Source of the DNA: an uncultured Fibrobacterota bacterium
Lineage (GTDB): Bacteria > Fibrobacterota > Chitinivibrionia > Chitinivibrionales > Chitinispirillaceae
Assembly (NCBI GenBank): GCA_903888815.1
Contig: CAISVC010000524.1
Location: 1-5,037, forward strand
DNA length: 5,037 bases
Direction: 5' to 3'
Below, one piece after another: positions 1 through 5,037 of the stretch. A program made the position numbers and the translations under genes. Each line of letters begins with the position of its first letter. Position 1 is the stretch's first letter. The notes below the pieces were generated by a model that saw only the letters and a program-made list of their open reading frames with translations, had not been told where the DNA came from and searched no databases.

Positions 1-360
1 CGCATGACGATCCGCGAGCGCACCCGTGAGATCGGAACCGTACGGGCGATCGGGATGCAGAAGGTAGATGTCCGCAGGAGTTTTCTCATCGAAACCGGCT
101 TCCTGGCGCTGTTCGCCTCGGTCGCCGGCGCCCTGCTCGCCTTTGCGGCCATGTGGGGTTTATCGCAGATCACGTTCAACACGCAGGACAACCCCTTCGG
201 CATGCTGCTTGTCCGGAGCCATCTCTTTTTCGCGCCCACGGCGATCGGAACGCTGGGCTATATTATTCTCATCGTCGGTATCGCGGTCGCCGCCGCCTAT
301 TTTCCTGCGCGGCGCGCGTCGAATATTTCCGCCGCAAACGCAATGCGGCATTACGAATAA
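1..360 (+). CDS. ABC transporter permease, FtsX/MacB-LolC type (3' end only)
   Basis: This is the C-terminal 119 codons of an inner-membrane ABC transporter permease. The frame is open through the left edge of the window, so the ATG at position 4 is internal and not a start. The visible part opens with the cytoplasmic signature 'RTREIGTVRAIGM', which in FtsX-domain permases (MacB, LolC/E) lies just before the last membrane segments. Two long hydrophobic stretches follow: FLIETGFLALFASVAGALL and, near the end, IGTLGYIILIVGIAVAAAYF. The protein closes with the usual 'PARRASNISAANAMRHYE' tail, matching the family pattern P-x-R-R-A-x-x-I-x-x-x-x-A-[ML]-R. Known family members work with a LolD/MacB-like ATPase to extrude or extract lipoproteins, peptides or lipids at the periplasmic face. 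The adjacent LolA-like gene makes a lipid or lipoprotein substrate the likelier option here (inference). The ATPase and the N-terminal half should lie upstream, outside the window. Confidence 0.93.
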   Translation, partial: RMTIRERTREIGTVRAIGMQKVDVRRSFLIETGFLALFASVAGALLAFAAMWGLSQITFNTQDNPFGMLLVRSHLFFAPTAIGTLGYIILIVGIAVAAAYFPARRASNISAANAMRHYE

Positions 361-372
361 AGGACGGACACC

Positions 373-1131
373 ATGATGAAACGCATCGTTACTCTGATTT
401 TTATCGCAGCGGTCGTCGCGTCGGCACAGCCACCGATCGAGACCATACTCAAAAAGATGCAGGACAATATCAACATCTCGACCGACGCGCGTGCCTCGGT
501 GACACTTACCCAGCAGAAGACGAACCAGGGCACCAAGATCTTCGAAATGCAGTACTACCGCCGCGACAGGGACAACGCTTTTCTCATTGTGTTTAGCGTG
601 CCCGAATCGGAAAAAGGCAACGGGTACCTGCGGATCGGCGACAATTTCTGGATGTACCGCCGCAACACGCGCACCTTCCAGCATATCAACCGCGACGAGT
701 CGATCGGCGGGTCGGACGCGCACGGCGAGGATTTTGAGACGCGCAAGCTCACCGAGCTCTATCAAACCGCAAAAGACTCGAGCGGCAGCGAGCTCATCCG
801 CGAGGAGAAACTGGGCGCCATCCCGGTGTACCGGCTCGAAGTCAAGGCAAAGGTAAACGACGTGTCATACCCGTTCCGGGTTTTCTGGGTCAGGAAGGAC
901 AACTTTCTGCAGCTCAAGGACGAAGCCTATTCGAGCTCGAAAACGCTCATGGCCACCAGCTATATCCTGAAATATACGACCGTGCTCGGGAAATACGTTC
1001 CGGTCAAACAGATTTTCGTCGATGAGTTCGAAAAGGGCAACAAGACCATCGTGGAAATCGCGGGCATCATCACCGAAAAGCTCGACGACGCGATATTTAC
1101 AAAGGCATATTTGGAGAATTTAAGCAAGTAA
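373..1131 (+). CDS. Outer membrane lipoprotein-sorting protein, LolA-like
   Basis: This 252-residue secreted protein has a signal peptide (K3-R4, hydrophobic 5-16, probable cleavage after ASA at about residue 18). It matches the LolA-like 'outer membrane lipoprotein-sorting protein' family, which has a half-open beta-barrel fold expected to bind acyl chains in the periplasm. Supporting marks are the central block at about residues 81-121 (KGNGYLRIGDNFWMYRR, then IGGSDAHGEDF), which matches the family pattern G-x-x-L+-x-G-D-x-x-W-x-Y ... G-S-D-x-x-x-E-D. The ending 'DDAIFTKAYLENL' is the typical family close. The length is normal. The start is ATG 373, with AGGA at 361-364 eight bases upstream, overlapping the permease stop region (TAAAGGA); a second in-frame ATG at 376 is possible but less well spaced. 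The 12-base gap to the permease indicates one operon. It is likely the periplasmic carrier between permease and outer membrane. It is not a close copy of classical Proteobacterial LolA, so no symbol is given. Confidence 0.9.
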   Translation: MMKRIVTLIFIAAVVASAQPPIETILKKMQDNINISTDARASVTLTQQKTNQGTKIFEMQYYRRDRDNAFLIVFSVPESEKGNGYLRIGDNFWMYRRNTRTFQHINRDESIGGSDAHGEDFETRKLTELYQTAKDSSGSELIREEKLGAIPVYRLEVKAKVNDVSYPFRVFWVRKDNFLQLKDEAYSSSKTLMATSYILKYTTVLGKYVPVKQIFVDEFEKGNKTIVEIAGIITEKLDDAIFTKAYLENLSK

Positions 1132-1160
1132 AATAAATAATTTTGGGCGTTCCCGGTTTT

Positions 1161-1177
1161 GTAGAGACGTAGCATGC
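1161..1177. repeat. Half of a GTAGAGACG...GCATGC palindromic repeat
   Basis: GTAGAGACGTAGCATGC looks like one arm plus the GCATGC centre of a dispersed palindrome whose complete form would continue TACGTCTCTAC. Such GTAGAGACG...CGTCTCTAC palindromes are, from memory, common intergenic repeats in several phyla. Here the second arm is absent: AAATTG follows GCATGC directly. It would therefore be a truncated copy. The identification is by recall, not by search. Confidence 0.45.
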
Positions 1178-1196
1178 AAATTGATAAATAAAATTT

Positions 1197-1216
1197 CCCT
1201 CTCTGATAGAAGAGGG
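1197..1216 (+). promoter_or_regulatory. Hairpin overlapping the ribosome-binding region of the barrel gene
   Basis: CCCTCT (1197-1202) pairs perfectly with AGAGGG (1211-1216) around an 8-base loop. A T-G wobble (1196/1217) can extend it. The 3' arm runs into AGGGGTGAG (1213-1221), the only purine-rich Shine-Dalgarno candidate for ATG 1230 (GGTGAG is 8 bases from the start). When folded, part of that site would be paired, so the stem could damp initiation. The element also resembles CCCTCTC...GAGAGGG dispersed repeats seen in other genomes, so it may simply be repeat-derived. Confidence 0.4.
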
Positions 1217-1229
1217 GTGAGACAAAAAA

Positions 1230-2585
1230 ATGAAGAACAAAAAGCCAAGAAAAATAATAATCGGCATAACAATTCTCTTTTGTATAACTATTACACCCGC
1301 CCAGAATCAGGTCGATGAGAATGCGCTGTTCGCCGATACTTCTTCAACGGTCGACAGCGCGAAAGTAGTGAATACAAAAGAAGCGATAAAAAATGCCGAG
1401 GAAAAAAAGTCGGTATCTTTTTCCGGCGAGGTCAACGCCTATGCAAACCCGGCATTTTCACGCACCTGGTTCGACGACCCGAAAAGCGATAATACTGGAT
1501 TTTCTTCGCTTATCGCGGGGAATGCGCTCCTCGATGTGCGGCTTATAGGCGGCGCCAAAGCGTTTGCCGACATGGAGGCGTCTTATACGCCGACCCGTGC
1601 GCTTTCTCCCCCGGGAAGCGGAAGCGTATTCACCACCGACAGCGGTGCGCAGCTATTCCTCCGTGAACTGTTTGTTGACGCCAATTATCATAAGCTCATC
1701 TATGTGCGCGCCGGAAAACAGGTGCTCCAGTGGGGCCGCTGCAATTTGTGGAACCCTACCGACCTTGTCAATGTGGAACGGAAAACATTTATCGCCAAAA
1801 TGGGGCATCGCGAAGGCACCTACGGAGTGAAGCTGCACATCCCGTACAGGACGGTTTTCAATTTCTACTCGTTTATCGACGCCAATGACGCGCCCACCGT
1901 AAGCGACCTCCCTGTTTCAATAAAGGCGGAGGTCCTGTTCGGCCGCACTGAAATGGCGGTTTCGGCATGGAAGCGCAGCGGCTGGCAGCCGGTATTCGGT
2001 TTTGACCTCTCTTCGCAGCTGTTCAACGTGCTTATCGCCGCAGAGGCGAGTCTGCGCAACGGCAGGGACATGCCCACCCTTGACGTGCGCGATTCGATTT
2101 TGCGACTTACCGACATGGGGAATACCTGGATTCCCCGGATCGCCGTGAACCTGACAAAATTTTTCCCGCTGAACGGCGTGGCAGACCGTCTCATGCTTTC
2201 GGGCGAATTCTATTATAACAATGCCGGCTATGATACCAACATGTTCAACGATCGAAGGGTCGGCCAACTCCTGGCGCTTCTCCTGAATTCAGGTGAGAGG
2301 AGCCCCGCCTCAAGGCTTTACGAAATGAACAGCTATTCCAAATATTATGCGGCGTTGTTCACCTCAATAAGCCGCTTTATCATCGAACAGATGACGTTCT
2401 CCTGCAATGCCATCGGCAATCTCAACCAGAAATGCTTCGTCGTTTCCATGGGGGTGAGCTACCAGTCTCTCCACGATTTCAACTTCGGCGTTTCCTTTGA
2501 TGCGTACCCCGGCAGGAAGCACACCGAATACACCTTCATGGACAATGGACTGACGGTGCGGGTGCAGGCCGGGATCGTGTTTTAA
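1230..2585 (+). CDS. Outer-membrane beta-barrel protein (DUF1302/porin-like), export partner
   Basis: This 451-residue protein has a basic start (KNKKPRK), a hydrophobic core at residues 9-21 and probable signal cleavage near TPA/Q at about 24. A short acidic-polar linker (ENALFADTSSTVDSAK, about 30-45) follows, then alternating-residue beta strands to the end. The last residues, VRVQAGIVF, give the C-terminal aromatic expected for BAM-assembled barrels. The block 'RAGKQVLQWGRCNLWNPTDLVN' at about 160-181 matches the G-+-Q-x-x-x-W-G-x-x-x-x-x-N-P-T-D-L-x-N signature I associate with DUF1302-like and related outer-membrane barrels. Those genes often sit next to LolA-like proteins and RND/MMPL or ABC permeases, as here. 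The precise substrate is unknown; a role as the outer-membrane end of a lipid or lipoprotein route is inferred from context. An in-frame TGA at 1218-1220 fixes ATG 1230 as the start. The first 60 or so codons are AT-richer than the rest of the gene. Confidence 0.85.
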   Translation: MKNKKPRKIIIGITILFCITITPAQNQVDENALFADTSSTVDSAKVVNTKEAIKNAEEKKSVSFSGEVNAYANPAFSRTWFDDPKSDNTGFSSLIAGNALLDVRLIGGAKAFADMEASYTPTRALSPPGSGSVFTTDSGAQLFLRELFVDANYHKLIYVRAGKQVLQWGRCNLWNPTDLVNVERKTFIAKMGHREGTYGVKLHIPYRTVFNFYSFIDANDAPTVSDLPVSIKAEVLFGRTEMAVSAWKRSGWQPVFGFDLSSQLFNVLIAAEASLRNGRDMPTLDVRDSILRLTDMGNTWIPRIAVNLTKFFPLNGVADRLMLSGEFYYNNAGYDTNMFNDRRVGQLLALLLNSGERSPASRLYEMNSYSKYYAALFTSISRFIIEQMTFSCNAIGNLNQKCFVVSMGVSYQSLHDFNFGVSFDAYPGRKHTEYTFMDNGLTVRVQAGIVF

Positions 2586-2758
2586 TGACGATAAAAAGTG
2601 ATTATTGCAACGAACGGAACCAGCCGGTATTCGGTAAGCGTACCAAAGACGCTGACGCCAATCGCCTCGTTTATAAATTCTTCAGGGCGAAGTTCATGCC
2701 CGACCGCGATCTTTCCTTCACCTGGGGACAGGCCGGATTCGCCGTTGAAGCGGCGTGA
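2585..2758 (+). CDS. Possible small ORF (57 codons) coupled to the barrel gene, or a decayed gene end
   Basis: ATG 2585 overlaps the barrel stop by one base (TAATG), the arrangement used for translational reinitiation. The frame runs 57 codons to TGA 2756-2758. I do not recognise the product. The first ten or so residues look random, but from about residue 12 (NQPVFGKRTKDADANRLVYK) to the end (DLSFTWGQAGFAVEAA) the codons mostly end in G or C and the residues look protein-like. There is no signal peptide, no membrane segment and no strong Shine-Dalgarno (GGGAT at 2571-2575 at best). The same frame upstream is open only back to a TGA at 2498-2500. It may be a genuine small protein or the surviving C-terminus of a deleted gene. 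Confidence that it is translated is low. Confidence 0.3.
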   Translation: MTIKSDYCNERNQPVFGKRTKDADANRLVYKFFRAKFMPDRDLSFTWGQAGFAVEAA

Positions 2759-2774
2759 TTGATCTTTTTACTTT
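2740..2774 (+). terminator. Possible weak terminator after the export operon
   Basis: CGCCG (2740-2744) and CGGCG (2751-2755) form a perfect 5-bp GC stem with a 6-base loop. It is extendable by ATT/GAT pairs if one bulge is allowed. T-rich sequence (TTTTT at 2765-2769, a further T-run to about 2776) follows, but starts about 9 bases after the stem, which is far for a standard intrinsic terminator. The position, between the operon and the next promoter, fits. Confidence 0.35.
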
Positions 2775-2822
2775 TTAATAACCTTGTCTGATAACAGTCA
2801 TGGAGTTACGTGCATTAATTTT

Positions 2823-2852
2823 TTGACAATAATGAGCTGTTCGACCTATATT
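2823..2852 (+). promoter_or_regulatory. Sigma-70-type promoter for the M6 peptidase gene
   Basis: A perfect -35 box TTGACA (2823-2828) is followed after 18 bases by TATATT (2847-2852), a 5-of-6 match to TATAAT. Transcription would begin near A2859, leaving a leader of about 32 bases that contains only the ribosome-binding site. The promoter lies in the AT-rich end of the gap, right before the gene. It implies that the peptidase is transcribed independently of the export operon. Confidence 0.65.
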
Positions 2853-2875
2853 TTAAGCATACATATCACTTCTTC

Positions 2876-2884
2876 GGGGAGGGG
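2876..2884 (+). promoter_or_regulatory. Strong ribosome-binding site for the M6 peptidase
   Basis: GGGGAGGGG lies 6 bases before ATG 2891. This purine run supports that ATG as the start and suggests efficient translation. Confidence 0.7.
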
Positions 2885-2890
2885 TGTCTC

Positions 2891-4333
2891 ATGGTACACA
2901 GTTGGAAAACCGCCGTTAAAATTCTCGTAATTGCCGGAATATGCCAGCCGGCCTATTCCCTCATCGTCTGGGAAGGGAAGGTCGTTACCGAATGGCCTGA
3001 CCAGCATCTGGCCGCGCTCGGAAAGGGAAGCGCGGGTTCCCCGCCGGCCAAAGCAGCGGCCGGTTTTGGCTTCTACTCCCATCCCAATGCCCTGACCTAC
3101 GGGGTCACCATGATCGTGGATTTCAGCGACCGGCCTGCGGTCTTTACCGCGGCACAGATCACCGACTGGCTGAACAAGCCGGGCTTTACCATGGGGAGCA
3201 CCAAGGGTTCGGTACACGATTATTATTACGAGGTGTCAAACGGACAGCTGGATCTGGAAAACGACGTGTACGGATACTACCGCGCTCAGCACCCGAAATC
3301 CTGGTATGAAGGGTTGCCGGGCTATTCCGGGTCTGATTCTTTGGTCAAGGAGATGATGAACTATTTCGACCCATCGGTCGATTTCTCAAAATACGACAAC
3401 GATAAAAACGGCACGACCGAGGCCATCAACTTTGTCTATGCGGGATCAGGCCAGACCTTTGCGCAGGGGCTGTGGCCGCATTCGGGCAACGTGGGTCAGA
3501 CACGTGACGGCGTTCGCGTGGGCCGGTACAATATGAGCGACATGGGCAACAGCCTGACCCTATACGTGTTCTGCCATGAAAACGGCCATATGATCTTCGG
3601 CTGGCCCGACCTCTACTGGTTCGGCGATTATTGTATCATGGGCAACCGCATGAGCGACGTGAACCCTGAGGCGGTCAACGATTTCTACCGTGCGGATCAG
3701 GGCTGGATCCCGACGGTTGACATTACCTCAAGCACTAATGCGAGATACAGAGTCTGGCCCAACGGCACCGGGTATCGCTACGTGAATCCGGCCAAGACCC
3801 AGGAAATGTTCTTCTGGTCAAATGTAAAGAACACCGGCAGATGGAGCAACCTGCGGGGGAGGGGAATTCTGCTCTATCACTTCGATTATACCATCGGCGG
3901 CAACACTTCCGGTACCCAGCGCAGCCTGTATGTGGTCGAGGCGGACGGGAATAATGCCATGGCCGGCGCCCAGTGGCCGAACCCCGGAAGCGCGGCGACC
4001 GATTTCTACTATCAGCCGAATAAAAGCGAGTTTTCTTCCTCCACGAATCCCGCTTCATTATGGGGTCTCCGCATTTACAATATCAGCGCCATTGCCGATA
4101 CCATGACGTTCTATGTGGGGACCGGGCCCATTGCGGTGCGCGAAACCAAACTGCAGATGGTCAGGCCTGTCCTGAGTAGCGGTCCTGCGGCCCTTTTCAA
4201 CCTCATGGGCGCCAGGGTGGGAATGCTTGGCCGCAACGGGAAAATTCTCGGCCTGGATGGCAGGTCAATAGCGCCGGGGAATTACATCGCACGGACGCCC
4301 GGTGATATTTATTCATTCATGACGGCGCATTGA
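2891..4333 (+). CDS. Secreted M6-family zinc metallopeptidase (immune inhibitor A-like) with C-terminal sorting-type tail
   Basis: This 480-residue secreted endopeptidase has a signal peptide at residues 1-23 (K6, K10, hydrophobic ILVIAGICQ, cleavage near AYS). The catalytic domain carries several M6 hallmarks. The 'GVTMIVDFSDRPA' strand is at about 71-83 and 'HDYYYEVSNGQL' at 109-120. A calcium-loop-like YDNDKNGTTEAINFVYAG is at 168-185. The zinc motif HENGH is at 229-233 (E230 the general base), followed by GWPDLY (D240 is a possible third ligand). 'CIMGNRMSDVNPEAVNDFY' at 248-266 includes the probable Met-turn (M250). 'GRGILLYHFDY' with 'LYVVEADG' at 323-353 matches the family's giLiyHvD...veADG block. 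Residues about 416-480 (AVRETKLQM ... ALFNLMGARVGML ... APGNYIAR) form a small beta-rich tail resembling secretion/anchoring tails of Fibrobacterota and Bacteroidota. All core residues are intact, so it should be active. Its substrates are unknown; a nutritional or surface-protein processing role is only inferred. It has its own promoter and ribosome-binding site and is followed closely by another secreted protein. Confidence 0.95.
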   Translation: MVHSWKTAVKILVIAGICQPAYSLIVWEGKVVTEWPDQHLAALGKGSAGSPPAKAAAGFGFYSHPNALTYGVTMIVDFSDRPAVFTAAQITDWLNKPGFTMGSTKGSVHDYYYEVSNGQLDLENDVYGYYRAQHPKSWYEGLPGYSGSDSLVKEMMNYFDPSVDFSKYDNDKNGTTEAINFVYAGSGQTFAQGLWPHSGNVGQTRDGVRVGRYNMSDMGNSLTLYVFCHENGHMIFGWPDLYWFGDYCIMGNRMSDVNPEAVNDFYRADQGWIPTVDITSSTNARYRVWPNGTGYRYVNPAKTQEMFFWSNVKNTGRWSNLRGRGILLYHFDYTIGGNTSGTQRSLYVVEADGNNAMAGAQWPNPGSAATDFYYQPNKSEFSSSTNPASLWGLRIYNISAIADTMTFYVGTGPIAVRETKLQMVRPVLSSGPAALFNLMGARVGMLGRNGKILGLDGRSIAPGNYIARTPGDIYSFMTAH

Positions 4334-4335
4334 GG
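4332..4335 (+). promoter_or_regulatory. GAGG ribosome-binding site overlapping the peptidase stop codon
   Basis: GAGG sits across the peptidase TGA stop, 4 bases before ATG 4340. The spacing is short but workable. With only 6 bases between the stop and the next start, translation of the downstream gene is probably coupled to the peptidase. Confidence 0.45.
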
Positions 4336-4339
4336 CCTC

Positions 4340-5037
4340 ATGAACCAAACGCGCTTTTTTCCGGTAGTATACAAAGCCGCTGTTGTTGCCGCGGCGATCC
4401 TCTGCTTTCCCTTGCCCGGTAATGCGAGGCTTGCCTCCACCAAGGCGCAGGAATCTAACATGGTGGGCAAAGCGGCCCCGGCAGCCGAGAAATGGTTTCG
4501 TCACCTTAATACAACCTATGGAAAAAACGATGATTTCACGGAAGATATAGCCGGGTTCTGCAGAAAAATCGGCGACTATGAAGACGGTATCCTGAACGAC
4601 ATGGCCATTCTGAATGATGTAGGCCGGTTGTGCATCTTTGCGCAGCGTAAAAACGGACGACTGTTGCGTGCAATCGATGATTTCGACGCCGCCGCAGATC
4701 AGCTCGGCGTCAATGACCGGCGGCGCTATTATGCGGCAAAGGCGAGGATCCGCTCCGAACTTGCCGTACCGGCGGTTGATTCCGTGAAACAGGAGTGGCT
4801 TGTCTGCCTTGTAAATGACTGCTGCCGGGCGTCACGGTACGGCTTTGACGCGGAAAAAAGCTCGTCTTTTGTCAAGGCTTTCGTGCGCCGCTTCGAGGAA
4901 CGGAAGAGTTCCGAGGAGAGGGTGCTTGGCGAATCAGCCTGCAGAATCACGCAGCAGTACGCCAGCTTCTTTCTTGCAGAAGCGAAGTCGCTCCACCGCA
5001 GGCATGACGAAAAGCGGGCGTTTAAAACCGCGGTGCA
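4340..5037 (+). CDS. Secreted helical protein of unknown function (5' part, runs off the window)
   Basis: The frame is open from ATG 4340 to the window end, giving 232 complete codons with no stop. I do not recognise a family. An N-terminal signal is visible: K12, then hydrophobic AAVVAAAILCF at 13-23 and a probable cleavage after GNA at about 29. C22 lies in the hydrophobic core but AILC is not a good lipobox. The rest is rich in Lys, Arg, Glu, Asp and Ala and reads as a string of amphipathic helices, for example RLLRAIDDFDAAADQL, RRRYYAAKARIRSEL and SFVKAFVRRFEERK. This is the texture of TPR-like or other helical-repeat proteins, though I cannot place a clean repeat unit. There are seven cysteines (22, 74, 98, 156, 161, 162, 201), including a CC pair. 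A GC-ending codon preference like the neighbours supports coding. It follows the peptidase by 6 bases, so the two are probably co-expressed. Confidence 0.75.
   Translation, partial: MNQTRFFPVVYKAAVVAAAILCFPLPGNARLASTKAQESNMVGKAAPAAEKWFRHLNTTYGKNDDFTEDIAGFCRKIGDYEDGILNDMAILNDVGRLCIFAQRKNGRLLRAIDDFDAAADQLGVNDRRRYYAAKARIRSELAVPAVDSVKQEWLVCLVNDCCRASRYGFDAEKSSSFVKAFVRRFEERKSSEERVLGESACRITQQYASFFLAEAKSLHRRHDEKRAFKTAV

Larger units (their letters stand above)
1132..1229. other. AT-rich spacer with repeat-like fragments
   Basis: This 98-base gap separates the LolA-like gene from the barrel gene. It is visibly richer in A and T than both flanking genes. It contains GTAGAGACGTAGCATGC (1161-1177), a short GGGCGTTCCC stretch (1146-1155) and a CCCTCT/AGAGGG hairpin just before the next start. 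I see no convincing terminator or promoter. A TTGATA at 1181 has only a poor partner 17 bases on (TGATAG), so the barrel is probably transcribed from upstream. Confidence 0.5.

Noticed and set aside
160..765. Long open frame (201 codons) on the minus strand
   Set aside because: It lies antisense to the permease end and the LolA-like gene, both of which have clear family motifs. Its translation is rich in Arg, His and Asp without any domain sense, as expected from the shadow of GC-ending codons.
1141..1160. Possible terminator GGGCGTTCCC followed by GGTTTT
   Set aside because: The stem is only 3 bp with a 4-base loop, and the T-run is short. It is too weak to call.
1181..1209. Possible promoter TTGATA-17-TGATAG before the barrel gene
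   Set aside because: The -10 match is poor and the site overlaps the hairpin. A TAAAAT at 1189-1194 has no -35 partner at usable spacing. AT-richness alone explains these.
2282..2293. 12-base perfect palindrome CCTGAATTCAGG
   Set aside because: It sits inside the barrel coding region, is not repeated in the window and has no associated regulatory context. It is plausible by chance.
2846..3217. Minus-strand open frame of 123 codons over the start of the peptidase
   Set aside because: It overlaps the peptidase promoter, ribosome-binding site and signal peptide, has no ribosome site of its own and shows no recognisable motif.
4729..4950. Minus-strand open frame of 73 codons near the right edge
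   Set aside because: It is antisense to the secreted helical protein, whose + strand frame is open for 232 codons with a signal peptide and a ribosome site.

Overview
The window comes from a Gram-negative (diderm) bacterium. It encodes a MacB/LolC-type ABC permease, a periplasmic LolA-like lipoprotein-sorting protein and an outer-membrane beta-barrel. The secreted M6 peptidase ends in a short beta-rich tail resembling the C-terminal sorting/anchoring tails common in Fibrobacterota and the wider FCB group. The barrel's N-terminus (an 'ENALFADTSSTVDSAK'-like stretch after the signal peptide) also recalls envelope proteins of Spirochaetota and Fibrobacterota. My best guess is an uncultured member of Fibrobacterota (Chitinivibrionia-like) or a neighbouring phylum. 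This rests on protein style only, with no marker gene present. All genes run on the + strand.

Region 1 (1-2585) looks like one envelope-export operon. It holds the 3' end of an FtsX-fold ABC permease (1-360), then after 12 bases a LolA-like protein (373-1131), then after 98 bases an outer-membrane barrel (1230-2585). Together they could carry a lipid or lipoprotein from the inner membrane (permease, with an ATPase presumably upstream of the window), across the periplasm (LolA-like) to the outer membrane (barrel). The 98-base gap is AT-rich and carries what look like pieces of dispersed palindromic repeats. One of these, a hairpin, includes the barrel gene's ribosome-binding region.

Region 2 (2586-2890) has no firmly supported gene. 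Its first part is a coding-like 57-codon frame (2585-2758) that starts on the barrel's stop codon (TAATG). It may be a small coupled gene or the tail of a decayed one. A GC hairpin with trailing T-runs follows (possible terminator), and then a near-consensus sigma-70 promoter (2823-2852).

Region 3 (2891-5037) is a second transcription unit. It encodes a secreted M6-family zinc metallopeptidase (2891-4333) and, 6 bases later, a secreted mostly helical protein of unknown function (4340 to the window edge, incomplete).

No RNA gene, CRISPR array, intact insertion sequence or defence system is visible.
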